A DNA stretch of 64,000 nt. Source: Acholoe squamosa. Its lineage: Eukaryota > Annelida > Polychaeta > Phyllodocida > Polynoidae. Positions 34,791 through 46,051 of the stretch are shown piece by piece. A model generated the notes under the pieces. The model saw nothing but the letters and a program-made list of their open reading frames with translations, was not told where the DNA came from and ran no database searches. The stretch is taken from assembly GCA_949317995.1 (NCBI GenBank), contig OX439040.1, positions 72,265,972 through 72,329,971 on the forward strand. Direction: 5' to 3'. Every line of letters starts with the position of its first letter. Within the stretch, counting starts at the first letter, position 1. The position numbers and the translations under genes were made by a program.

Positions 34791-36109
34791 TTTTCAAAGT
34801 TTCGGGATTATAGCAGGAGCAAGTAATGTTTGTTACAATTTACAATTCTCAGAATTGAATCTTTTTAACTTACTTTGTTCTCCTCCTCAAATCTGCTCTG
34901 AAGTGCCATGGTATAGTAACATGGATGTGGGATAAAGTGTGGATCCATGTTGTTTATTCAGGATCAGCCTTTTCTGCTATATGCATCTACGAATGACACA
35001 TTAAACTGATACCAGTGAATAAACAAATGACACCCTGATCTATATTCAACATGCATTCTGCTTTGTCTATCTCCAGCAACCATCCCAAACATTTTATGAT
35101 GTAGTGCTAAGGTCATGAACTGCATCCATGCCTTGGTATTGCCACTTCCACTGCCAAGCTCCAGCCAGACTCTACCCAAACTTAGGCTCTCAGCTCAATA
35201 CGAAACAATTCAATGGTAGCTACGCACAGGATAGGGTATGAGGAATAAACCTTCAGGCAACCACCATACAGGAAGCGGCAACCCATAGTGGGAGTAAAAT
35301 TTATATTCAATTGTCACTGTGCCTCACTTTAAGTAGGCATGAACAGAAAATACTACCCACCCTTCAAACAGAAGTTGCATCATCTTTTTAGGCTGAAACA
35401 TATGTTTGAAGAGAGACAGGTTTAGGGCTATCCCAGTGTTTACTAGTGCCAGAATATGGTGTTAGGTACTAATGTAAGGGTAGGGGTGCACTGCCTAATG
35501 GTCATGGCCTCAGATTACACCACCCATACCCTAGCATCTACATGTACAGTGGTAGAGGTATTTGTGACCTGTGTGGGATGTTGTCTATGAGATGCATGGT
35601 TTGCTGAATACTGTGTGTTAGATGGCCTGGATTATACCATGTAAAGCCCCGCAGATAAGCAATAGCAGATAGATCATTACAGAACTCTTGCCACAGCTTC
35701 TAAGAAAACCATGAACTCGAGGCTTATACAAGGGGTTTGTTTTATATTGCTTTGGTCAACATCGCAATGCACAAGGGATAGGTTCCCTCCCCTTTGAAAT
35801 CTTCTTTTCTGAGGTTGGCCACCCAACAAGGTGCGGCACATGGCCATTCCTACAACTCAGCGTGTGGCTTATACATCTCTTTGCATCCTTAACCATATAG
35901 GAAATATTAAGGTTTTTAAACATAATGATATTTAACTTTGACAAGGTATAAGAACCTTTCACCTTGCCCAGGAGGTGATCCAATTATGTTATTCTGAAAA
36001 TATGCAGATAACACAAAGTTCCTATACGTTGCAAGGTATCATGGCTTAAATAGTAGCAAAAATCTCATTTCCTTTCTGCTGAAAAAAATGAAGTGGACAT
36101 TTTCTACAA

Positions 36110-36300
36110 AAAAAAAAGATGGTGTCATAAGCATCAGGTGTCACAATCAGGATTTCACAATACCCAATTCTTCCACAATTAATAAATGATCAAGTCAGCT
36201 GGTCACCCAAAATTGGGAATCACAGCATTTTGGATTTTGGGAATTAAGCTTTCTTTCTTCTTATTCAAAAATCGCATTGGACTTAAAATGAAGGGTCTAA
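36110..36300. repeat. Array segment d, copy 4
   Basis: It contains AAGCATCAGGTGTCACAATC, CACCCAAAATTGGGAATCA and GGGAATTAAGCTTTCTTTC. Confidence 0.8.
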
Positions 36301-37289
36301 ATAATTGTCCTTGGTTTCTTATGAAAAGGGGAACGTAATATTATGTAAATAAACATTTCCTCTTCTGTAACTTAAATGGAAAATATAGTTATCTGTGCAT
36401 GTGATGCCATGTAAAATCCTTGATACTGGTCCAATTTGCAAGCCATAAAAAAAAAAAAAAATGTAGCCCAAGTTCCGAGAAGTACAGCCAGACATGCGGC
36501 TCAGCAGTCAGATAATTTCAGCAGCAATTTTTCCCTAAAAAGACCGATATCAACAAGCTTTCATATTGACTACCGGTAGAAATCACTTCTGAAGCTGAGA
36601 CTAGAAACCTCAATACTTGACCCCATTTGACTGATCAATGATATAATTTTACATCCAACAGCTACATCAAACAAGTATGGCATACACAGAATCAATGAGG
36701 CTCACCTATAATGTACCTAAGTGGGTCTGTGTTGGTTTGTGCCTTTGTGTTTCAGGTCTTTTATACTGCCTGCCAACAGGCAAATCAGTGAGTAACACAA
36801 ATATAACTCTTAAAAAATGATTTTGGTTAGGAATAAGCTTTCTATGTGAGGTGGTATTATCTGTTCTGTTATCTAGGTCAATATGCAGAGGAATTTACAG
36901 AGGCTTTGACATGTGTAATCAAGACATGTACCACCGTGGGCATAAATCATGGAGCCCCTTTACAACATTCCTATGTAAACCCACAAAAAAAGGGGAAGCC
37001 ATTTAGGTTCCTTTCCAGTATGTTACTTTCCTGATGTTTGCCCCTCACCCAGCAAGGAAGGAATCTTGTCCCCAAAACATTAGTGGCTGATTTCTAGTAT
37101 GTGGGAAACCTCAGTAGGGAATCAACCTCAATAATTATGTGGAAACACTGGAAAATGGTGGAAGCAGCATTCATTTTCTAAGATGACTTTGGGAAAGTTA
37201 GAGGACATCTTTGGACACACCACATAAGATAGTGGACATTTTGTTACAGAATAGAGCAGCTACAAGATCGCCATTTCCTCATCCATATA

Positions 37290-37455
37290 TCATAGAGGTA
37301 TTGGCACTGGTTTACACCTGGGGTTACATCTGTCTGCATCGCTGTAGAAAGACATCCCCTCCTGCCCCATGCTTGTCAGCCATGGTTAGTCCGCAGTAGC
37401 TAAATGTGATCATTAGCCATTCACCTAGCAGTGAATAGCTAATGTAGATGTCTAA
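37290..37455. repeat. Array segment e, copy 2
   Basis: It shares GGCACTGGTTTACACCTGG, TTGTCAGCCATGGTTAG and ATTAGCCATTCACCTAGC with copy 1. Confidence 0.75.
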
Positions 37456-37549
37456 GATAATCTTCTATAGCTCTACAGCATAATGTACAGATGTGTGTAA
37501 TCTATGGCTAAAGAACCAAGAAGAGCTTAGTGCGCCATGTCAGCTACAG

Positions 37550-37720
37550 TGGATTACCATGCTCGTTTACATTAGCTATGTACAGTTACCTACCTGAGGC
37601 TGTTCTGATAACTTGATCTTTTATGTAAAACAGTGGATGTATACCCTACAGACTTCAGCCATACATTTGGATCAAATGGGCTTTTGCTTCTGACATATGT
37701 CATATATGAAGATTAGATCA
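37550..37720 (-). repeat. Array segment f, copy 3
   Basis: The minus-strand frame is open up to the CAG|GTAGGTAACT donor-like site, as in copy 1. Confidence 0.4.
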
Positions 37721-37735
37721 TACTGTTTGAATTGT

Positions 37736-37789
37736 ATCAAATCACTAAGAGTCATCAAATCACTAAGAGTCATCAAATCACTAAGAGTC
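37736..37789. repeat. Three perfect 18-bp tandem units
   Basis: ATCAAATCACTAAGAGTC repeated three times head to tail. Confidence 0.98.
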
Positions 37790-38724
37790 ACTAATTAGTC
37801 TAAAATTTCAAACTATAAATAGTAAGAGGGATACAGAAGGCAAGGGTAAATACTTAATGCAGGGAATTTTAACATTATTTGCAGGGTATGTGATAGATAA
37901 AAGGGAACCACTCAGACCCATGTTAAAAGTAATGTTATCTCAAGGCCTGTCATTTTATCCGTTACCCCAAAATGTTAGCATTACTGAAGTCAAATTTACT
38001 TCTCTGTTTGTCTCATTATGGACATTAAAAGTCCAGTAAATTGGCACTACATCATTCCCCAAAGGCTCAGTTGCTCTTTGATCCTAAATGTTCCCTGATT
38101 AAATGTCTCCTTACATGCCAGAATGACATGAGAACTGGAAAACCATTAATTGCACCAAAGCCTTTTGGGTCTGGCTGTCCTTGAGGTTGATCCATTTTTG
38201 AATAAGGCAAAGATCTTTAAAACACTCCCCTCTGAGCTTATCTCGCAGTATGATTAGCTGATTTATGACAGTTTTCTTGAATTGATCTGCATCTAAGTGG
38301 TATATCTTTGCAGTCTGTTATAAACAAACTAATTTACCAAGGCAAAATCAGCTTAAAAATGATTATACATCGATGTATTTCGCTCCCCATCTTTTAAAAC
38401 CCTATTATTTACTTTGTGATAGGAATCTGCTCAAACCGATATAGGATGGGGGGAGCTGTACTTAAATCCCATACGAGCATCACTAATCATGAACACTCCT
38501 AGAATACCACTCCAATGCCTGTGCATTCATTTATCCCAGAGGTAATGTAAACAGATCCCCTTACCAGTACATCCTGGCATTAGGCCTTGAAGGCGATGTA
38601 TAGTCACGTTCTTTACATGTGCACTAATCATGTATGATCTCCCACAGTGATTCACAAACGGGAACAGGGGATTGTGTGCATTGGAGTATTATTGCATATT
38701 TTTACTTATTCAGCATGTTAAATA

Positions 38725-38985
38725 CATAAGCAAATGTCAACGTCCATGGAATATTTTTGCATCGTATTCTCCGAAGTGAGTGCGCCATATTCAACGAGGC
38801 CTCATAGACCCCAAGGGATGAATTTGCTTTTAAATAAACAAAATGACATTTTTCTACATCTCGAGTCAACAGTTGAATTTTCAAAATGGCGTCATTGAAT
38901 ACGGCTGCATCGTATCCCCCCCAGTTGAATATGGCACTTCTGGTACTAATCTATAGAGTCATCAATATCAGCCATAGAATAAACG
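38725..38985. mobile_element. Likely insertion in segment g with a YY1-like motif
   Basis: In unit II the flanks GCATGTTAAATACA and TATTCTCCTTTT are joined by a TA tract. Here about 260 bp of unrelated sequence separates them. The insert has inverted repeats GCGCCATATTCAAC and GTTGAATATGGCAC, repeated GCATCGTAT words, and CAAAATGGCG at 38882-38891 (a YY1-type site). The exact ends are unclear. Confidence 0.5.
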
Positions 38986-39195
38986 TTTATATTCTCCTTT
39001 TCATTTCAACAGACATGGGAGTACTCACATTTTATGTGTTTGGACTTTTGAGATCAGAATTGCAACTCACCTACAAAAGAGAAAAGAGAAATAAGAGACA
39101 TAGCAAAATGATGATTTTATAGCTATTCTAACAATTAATATGACTAGAGCATTGGATGACCATGGTGGTAAATGTCATGTATTTTATTTAACCCT

Positions 39196-39438
39196 TTAAG
39201 AGCCAGTGATGCAGGAGTGCATCATTCCCAGTGGTCATCATGATGCACCAATGATATGCTGACGAGTCTGCTAGCCACCATTTCATTTGTGCATCATGCT
39301 GACCCTCCGGGGGTATATCAACCCTGTATGCTTGGTATGATGCATGAATGTAGCCCTGGTGAGTCTGCTCACCAGGGCTGAATTGATGCATTGTAATGAC
39401 CAACGAGCATGATGCATTAATGCATCATGATCCTTTAA
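39196..39438. mobile_element. TTAA-bounded GATGCAT-rich element, copy 2
   Basis: It sits at the same array position as copy 1 (32401-32607), so it was present before the units separated. It runs from TTAAG to CTTTAA and contains CTGCTCACCAGGGCT and GATGCATTAATGCATCATG. Confidence 0.55.
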
Positions 39439-39959
39439 GTGCCTTATCCATCCATTGGGAAGCTCACTGGTAAAACAGAAGTCTGTAGTCAATCATAATT
39501 ACCCTTATTATTCTAGTGCCATGACAAGAAGAACTAAAAGAATACCTATGTGTATTTACTATGTCAGTGATTGATGATGAGCAATCAAGATAGCTCTCAT
39601 CTTCTTCTCCGTCAAATCAGATTAGGATTATTTGATTTGAATTTTACCCAAGCCTTCTAGACTGTAAATGAGTTGTGTAGTGCATCGATTTGATGTGCCC
39701 ATTTTTTTTCTATGATGCAAGACAATACTAGAAATTTATCATTGCTGTATTCATGTATAATACTAATGTTATGCCAGAGTGTCAGCATAACATTATAACA
39801 AAAAGGGACACTAATCTGGAGGAATCCTGTCATTTCTTTACCAATACCCCTTATAATTAACTTACTACTTCCATGCACCGTGCCAAACCTCAGGGGTTAA
39901 TACAGTCCAGAAGTCTCAACATGATGCAATGTCAGTAGGATGCTTGGTCTCAGACAGAG

Positions 39960-40150
39960 CTAACATTCTGACTCTTTCCATAGCAGAAAAGCCTCCAGCC
40001 TCTGAACAATGGTGATCTTTAATACCATTGTGTCAGGCCCTTTTTGCAGATGGCTCAATTCTGTTTTTTCTCATTTCGTGTTTTGGGAAATTATCCCTTA
40101 CTGCATGATTTGATTAAAACCATGAGAGGAATTCGTCAAGAGCCTGAGAC
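39960..40150. repeat. Array segment h, copy 2
   Basis: It contains GTGTCAGGCCCTTTTTGCAG and TTTTGGGAAATTATCCCTTA. The frame that is open in copies 1 and 3 is broken here by an indel and a stop. Confidence 0.7.
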
Positions 40151-41092
40151 ATTCTAAAGAATAATGAATAAAACAATCAAAGGACCTTTGTGTTATAGTG
40201 AATTCTGTATTCAACTAGACATTCTATGCAAAACTGTTATGCACCATGTCCCTCTACTTCAAAAATAGTTGCAAATTATTAAGGATGAATAAGATGAACC
40301 AAAGCGGAGTTCCTCACTGGCACTCCCTTACATTAGTCAGAATACAGACATTTGTTTTTTACATCATACTGACAAGAATTCCACAATAATGCTGAACAGA
40401 ATAAATGTAGGATAGCAGAAATAATCAATTCAAATAATGGAATATTATCATTTTTATCCCAGATGCCAATTAAATGATAACGTTAATGTGATAAATCAAC
40501 ACTTTTTTCAGGAGCAGAATTGAGTTGGTGCTTTGCAGAGCACCCCTGGTTCATCAGTTATGCAATGGGCTCATGAATATTAATGGTCAAGTTAATGTGC
40601 CCTTGATGGCACTTCATGAAATTTATCCAGATGGGCCATATAATGAGACACATCACAGTTGTTGAAAGATGTTATCATTTCACAGAATCTATAACTGATT
40701 CCTGTCAATATAACCCTTTGCATAACAGTATATTGTTCTATACATTATACTGTTGCCAGATGCACAATTACTGTAATGTTGACCTACCTATCAGAACTGC
40801 TGCACTACATCAACAAATGAACATGAAGGATTTAGTAAACAGGCTTATATAAATGTAACCTTTTCAAAGGTGGATTTTGGCAATGTTGCTAAATCCGACC
40901 GAGAAAAGGAGCTGATCATGAATATCAAGTTTACCTCATTGCCAAGAATCTACCTCCAAAGAAAGATTAACCTACCCCCAATTTTTGTTACACATGCTGT
41001 ACTTATCATGCATTGCTAAAGCCTTGAAGCCTGAAGGTCATCTGTTCATCATAACAATGCACCATAAAAACTTGTGAGGCATTTATACGAGC
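40151..41092. other. Unannotated stretch
   Basis: I see no gene or element. The 78-codon frame at 40616-40852 shows no domain. Confidence 0.4.
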
Positions 41093-41335
41093 GGGAGGGT
41101 GTTGCTCCTATAGTAAAAGGAAGAGCTGGTTAAAAATGCCCTCATTTCCAGTCCTTTCTTTTCATGTAGCTATAACTTGTCCCTTTTGTTGCTCACAAGT
41201 GGTCATTGGAGTATGGTGCTAAAAAAGGGGGATTTGAGTAGGTACCTAGTTGGGAGAAGTCGGTCAGTATAATATACTATATAGTGTGTGACATGAGTAG
41301 GTACCTGATAGTGCAACTCTCTCTCTGTTTAAACA
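41093..41335. mobile_element. CTGGAGGG-family element, truncated copy
   Basis: It starts GGAGGGTGTTGCTCCTATAG and follows 3152-3390 closely (GGTACCTAGTTGGGAGAAGT, GACATGAGTAGGTACCTG). It then ends near 41335 without the right inverted repeat. Confidence 0.85.
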
Positions 41336-41845
41336 GGCCCCTCCCCTGCCACTTCTGTTAAACTCCAGATATCACCCACTGTACCTTGTAAGTCTTTTAT
41401 TCTCGTTGGAATGTCTGATCATGCTAAAATGGGTGACAGAAATTATGTACCATTTAATTTTATTCTATATGCAACACATTTTGTGCTTTGAATGTCCAAA
41501 CGTTTGTCAGATAACAAGTACAGACATGTGGTGCCCATGTGCTAGTGTTTTTGTTATGACCTAACAACACACCAGTGTGAGTCCCTTGGACTATATTGTT
41601 GGGAACATCTCTTATAAATCTATTATTTTCATATACTTTTAAAATCTATGATCAAACCAATGACCATAAGCTAAAACTACATCAGATGATACAACTTTGG
41701 GGTGGATAATATGATATCAGAGGGCAGATAGCTTGTCAAGAAACTTCCCCAGCGCGGAGCCGGGGCCAGAGATAAGGACTACAACGGACTGAACCTTCCC
41801 ACCAAGGGTTCTAATGTGCAGGGTGTACTCCTGCTTCATCACACC

Positions 41846-42073
41846 TTAAGCATTGGATGCTGATGCATTGGTGCATCATGCCCAGATCGTCATGATGCAG
41901 CTATAAAGTGCTGGTGAGTCTGCTTGCCAAAACTTCTTTGGAGCATCATGCGGACTCTCTAGGACTGTATCAACCCCATAGGGTTGGCATAATGCATAAA
42001 CCTGAGGTACCTACCAGGGCTACATGTATACGATGGTTGAGCATTAATGCATTAGCGGCCTGTAAAGGGTTAA
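41846..42073. mobile_element. TTAA-bounded GATGCAT-rich element, copy 3
   Basis: TTAA at 41846-41849 and at 42070-42073. The right end is GTAAAGGGTTAA, close to the CCCTTT piggyBac-type end. Internal words are GATGCATTGGTGCATCATG and GGTGAGTCTGCTTGCC. Confidence 0.55.
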
Positions 42074-42792
42074 ATAGTTGATGCCTTATTGTTACCTCTC
42101 TCTCCTCTCAATGATACTTGTCGAGCACGATGATGCTAATATTGATGATGTGCTAGTGATGTCATTCAAGGCCAATAGAGGTATGATGGAATGATAACAT
42201 CAGTATCTATACACATACTCCATCTAATGGCAGGTGACTGGACTAGTACGGTAAAGGTATACAAGGAAGGGAACTCCAAGTATAGTTATGTTGGACTAAA
42301 TTCTTCTTATATAAATTCTATAATGGCTATCACTTAATGCCTGAAGTGACTCAATGACTTTAAAGTCAACCCCCACCTGTTTCCTAAGCCATCAGCCAAC
42401 TAACCACATGCTCTATACCCCTGGAAGTGCTCATGGGCATTGATATTAACTTTCGAAATTGCCATTCATCACTCATGCTTACATATTGTTTATATCCATG
42501 TTAGATGACCTTTATGTGAGTTTATATGAGTTTTTTGCATTATAATGTATGTATTATATATAATTGTTCAATAACAATGTGTATTATGTCCCCTAATCAG
42601 CTCAGTGATGCAATTATAATCTTATAATCTGGCTACCGTTAGAGCTAGACTAGATCTAGGGAGAAAGTAGTAAAACCAGAAACATAGCCTTGAAACATGC
42701 AAAAACATCATGCAGGGGTGCCCAAGGGTCCTATTCTGTTGCTCCAAATTAGGCTTACCAGCTAAAAACCAGCTAAGTGCCTTGAGGCTCTA
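42074..42792. other. Unannotated stretch
   Basis: No gene is visible. The stretch near 42656-42720 (CTAGGGAGAAAGTAGT, AAACATAGCCT, GGGTGCCCAAGG) matches 1669-1735 of unit I weakly. Confidence 0.4.
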
Positions 42793-42882
42793 TGTCAAGG
42801 TGAATATCGTAGTTCCATAGAGAAAGCACTGAACCCCCGTATTGCACCCCTGCGTTAAATAACCCGTGGGAAATCCGCACGA

Positions 42883-42945
42883 TGACGTCATAGCTCCACT
42901 GCGCATGCGCAGCATTTTTGAAACATAAACATTCAAAATGGCGGC
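42883..42945 (+). promoter_or_regulatory. Promoter-like motif cluster CRE-NRF1-YY1
   Basis: Three consensus sites of animal housekeeping promoters lie within 63 bp, in an AT-rich region otherwise poor in CpG. The YY1-type site points to the + strand, towards the hairpin. The ATG inside it opens a nine-codon frame (MAAVRISR). Activity is inferred, not shown. Confidence 0.5.
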
Positions 42946-43060
42946 GGTCAGGATTTCGCGATGAAGACGGGTAAATAAGGGTTTAATTTCAATCTTATTG
43001 ATCAAATATTGATGAATTAGTCACTCAAACACCTTGACATAAATGTAAAGATGAACTCTG

Positions 43061-43185
43061 ATCAGTTTGAGCTTCCTGTTTCTTCACTCGGGTGACCTGC
43101 CCGCTCTGCACTCGGCCTAACGGCCTCGTGCGGAACGGGCAGGTCACCCTCGTGAAGAAACGGTCAGCTCAAACTGCTCATCGTT
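43061..43185. repeat. Long GC-rich hairpin of composite copy 1
   Basis: GTTTCTTCAC and GGTGACCTGCCCG pair with CGGGCAGGTCACC and GTGAAGAAAC. The outer AGTTTGAGCT pairs with AGCTCAAACT. The inner stem is GCAC-GGCC around a TAAC loop. Confidence 0.9.
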
Positions 43186-43418
43186 CACCTTTACCATTTT
43201 CCCTCTGGTCATGATGCATTAACACAGCCCTGGTGACTAACTTGGGGGGATGCTATTGTAAGTTGTTTTCCCTGAATACAAAATGTAGGCCTCTTTCCTG
43301 AACTTCAGTCACTGATACATATCAGCTGTGACGCAGCCACTGTAGTATTGGGTGTTTGAATTAAGTCAATCAGATCTGATCTGCCAGTCAGGTAGTGGTA
43401 TAAAGAACAAAAATTTGT

Positions 43419-44042
43419 GGGCAGATGAGGGGAAAGGGCCCTCCCTGCGGGATTTTTGGTACTGTGTTTGGCCATTGGGGGAGCTACAGAGGCCATAAAT
43501 GTGAAAAATAGGCCAAAAATGACTATTATCTACTTTTTTACATAGAAAAAGATGGTTTTCTCAAAAACGTTCTATTTTCCGGCACTTCCTGTCTATTTGG
43601 AATGTAAATGGAATGTTTTGAATCCAAAAAGAGGCTAAATAGGGGTTCTCAGGTAAATGTGTTACCATGGCAACCAAAATAAATGTTCGAAATAGAAAAA
43701 AATAATGTCAATTGATAGAACGATTCATCATGATTCATATGCTGAAAAAAGCATATAGATACCATTTCTAGATCCAAAACTGTGCCCAAAAGTATGAAAA
43801 TGGTTGGTCATTTTTGATTGATTATTTAAATCAATATGCTAATTAGATGCCAAATTCAATGCAAACAATGAATAATACAGCTAATTGCCTATATTGATAC
43901 AGTTATGTCATTCGATTTTTGTGAAGCAATATCTCCAAGACCAAAAGGGCTATCTGCAAGGGTGATACCTCATTTTAATGCTGATAACTTAAATTTTAAA
44001 TGTCACATTTCACCTCGGAGGACCCTTTCCCCTCATCTGTCC
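43419..44042. mobile_element. 624-bp element with 26-bp inverted repeats
   Basis: The ends are GGGCAGATGAGGGGAAAGGG (then CCCTCC) at 43419 and its complement ending at 44042, with two mismatches in 26 bp. It splits the join between the GATGCAT stretch (43210) and segment a (44069), which are nearly adjacent in unit I (1815-1851). There is no transposase frame inside. A minus-strand frame crosses the left end by chance. No clear target duplication was found. Confidence 0.85.
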
Positions 44043-44934
44043 ACATTAATGTTGATGTTATTTCAAAAGATGCAACAGGTACAATTCAGCTAAAGTATAA
44101 ACTTTAAAGCATGTATTTTGTACTATACTGCTGAGTCCATCCCTACTCCCTGGGTTTAGTCTGTTGCATAGGACAAGCTAGATCCATCACCAGGTTTTGG
44201 CTGGTGACATTCGGTAGATCACCATTAAGAGGAGAGTAGACTAATAGGTCAAAGGTCACCACCTGAGCTACAGGAGCAATGGAGTGTATTTCTTTCAGTG
44301 CCACTTCCTTATGCATCAGATGGCCAATGCTCCCTGTTATCTAGAGGTCTACCTGGTGCATGACTCTAACAGGGCGGATATACTCCTTACAGACCTTACA
44401 AATGCACCACCAGTGAGTCACTATCTAGGTCTTTTTTCAGGCTTTTTTGTGATGATTTATCAATTTGAGCTTTAGGTGATACAAAACCCTTAGCCCCTTC
44501 ACATACCATCCAATCATTGCCATCTAACCCATATCAATTCAGAGTATGCCATACACTTTGCTGAGCTTTCCAGAGGGGTGACTAACTACATATATAGTTC
44601 AACATATCCATTGAGTACCATGCATTCTCTGACCAAAAGTACATGGAAGCAAGACCAATTTCATTGAGCATTTTACCTGACCTTAGTCTTCAGGCAGTTT
44701 TGATATATGCAAAATTTCCCTTTTCATATTGAAATGGGTGATTTCTGTATGTTGTGCATTTTAAGCAATTTATCCAAATTGTGTTAAATCAATTGCAAAA
44801 AAGGGTGAACGTTTCAATGACTTGCAGAGTATTTTGGCTCAAAATATGATAAATGGTAAAAGTGTCATTCCTTTAGGGCTTAAAGGATTAGGATGGTGTA
44901 GTCAGTGGGAAGAAGCATGAGCCCATTGGGGTCA

Positions 44935-45105
44935 GAAGAAAATCATGGGTCAGGTTTCATAATTCCCTTGTCGTCCATGATTAATGGATGATTAATGTCA
45001 CTTAGGTCATCCAACGTAAAGAATCAGGGCCTTTGGTTTAGGAAATGAAGCTTCCCTTTTTAAAGATTAATAAGTGTCTTGTGGCCAATTATGGGGCTTC
45101 TGAAT
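44935..45105. repeat. Array segment d, copy 5
   Basis: It contains GGGTCAGGTTTCATAATTCC and GGATGATTAATGTCACTTAGG. The most diverged copy. Confidence 0.7.
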
Positions 45106-45723
45106 AAAAGATTCCCTTGAAATATTTGATTTCTCATGAAAAGAGAGTAATCTTTGTGTAATCTTTTTTTGTCTAAGCATAATATTATGAAAATTCCCTC
45201 TTTGCAACCCACATGGAAGAAACTTGAATTTACACCCAGCACCGACATCAAATGTGAACTGGCATCCATTGGTGGAGTTTTGCTAAGGTGTGCTAGAGTA
45301 GGTCTTTAAATCTTAGTGTCAAATTCTTCCTGTTTTGTTCTGTTGTCTTCTCGGTGATACAGAACTTTTCATCATAAAATGTCATTTTCTCTCTAAGGTG
45401 CATTTCTGGTTCAGTCTAAAACAGATTGTCCGATCTGCTATCTTTGAGTATGGGTATTGGACCGCTCAAAGGGTACTCCCTTGTGAAGGGATGATGGAAG
45501 TGTGTAAAGGACTAGGTAATAGGAAAAGTGGCCTCGGAGCAGTCTCCTTGCCCATACAGAGATAGAGACCTCAGTGTAGCCGTAGATTCTGGGTGTTAAT
45601 GTATGTTTAGCAGTGTCTGTTCTGTGGTATAGGTTTATTTAACAAGTAATCTACAAGCTGTCAGATATGTGTATGATCATGGCATAGATGCTGCCTTACA
45701 CACAACTCAAAAAAGAGCCAGTG

Positions 45724-46021
45724 TACACTGCGGAAAAGGTGTTTAAATATACACTCCAAATTTTTTTCAACAGCAGCATTTTAACATTTGAAATGTTTAG
45801 GTGTTTAGCATTTAAACACTTATTTCAAACACCTAAACACTGATGAGTTTAAGTGTTTAGTATTTAAACACTTGGTTAAACACTTCCTAGTTAACACATT
45901 TAAAATTGAACCCATTTAACGCTTAAGAAACATTAAGAAAAGTGGGACAATAAAGTGTTTAATCAAGTGTTTAAGTTCTAAACACTGGTGTTTAATCCCT
46001 AAACACTGTTTTTACAGTGTA
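45724..46021. mobile_element. TA-flanked element rich in GTGTTTAA words
   Basis: TA precedes CACTG (45726) and follows CAGTG (46019). The inverted ends CACTG-GGAAAA-GTGTTT and AAACACTGTTTTTACAGTG pair well. Inside, AGTGTTTA and TAAACACT recur many times in both orientations. A TA target site is typical of Tc1/mariner-type elements. Confidence 0.8.
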
Positions 46022-46051
46022 GACATGATTATCCTCACCCAAAGCAAGAGG

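Larger units (their letters stand above)
33118..40150. repeat. Tandem-array unit III
   Basis: Landmarks in order: segment b (33118-33385), segment c (33645-33815), the diverged copy of the 679-bp sequence (34245-34790), segment d (36110-36300), segment e (37290-37455), segment f (37550-37720), segment g (38100-39195) and segment h (39960-40150). This is the most compact nearly complete unit. Confidence 0.7.
42793..43197 (+). mobile_element. Composite element: TA-flanked promoter-like MITE plus hairpin, copy 1
   Basis: Left part (42793-43039): inverted ends TGTCAAGGTG and CACCTTGACA, flanked by TA on both sides. Right part: a long hairpin. Inside the left part are TGACGTCA (42883-42890, CRE), TGCGCATGCGCA (42900-42911, NRF1 consensus) and CAAAATGGCGGC (42934-42945, YY1 consensus). 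The second copy at 59942-60342 has the same two parts and the same motif order but unrelated flanks, so the whole composite moves as one unit. Confidence 0.85.

Noticed and set aside
37736-37789. CRISPR-like repeat array
   Set aside because: The three units abut directly with no spacers, and the region is eukaryotic.
42790-43005. Minus-strand open frame across the composite element, closely similar to the one at 59939-60169 (both contain LTAAILNVYVSK and LRMR-G-MTSSCGF)
   Set aside because: Comparison of the two copies shows more amino-acid-changing than silent differences, and the frame contains the reversed CRE, NRF1 and YY1 sites. It is open by descent, not by selection, as far as two copies can show.
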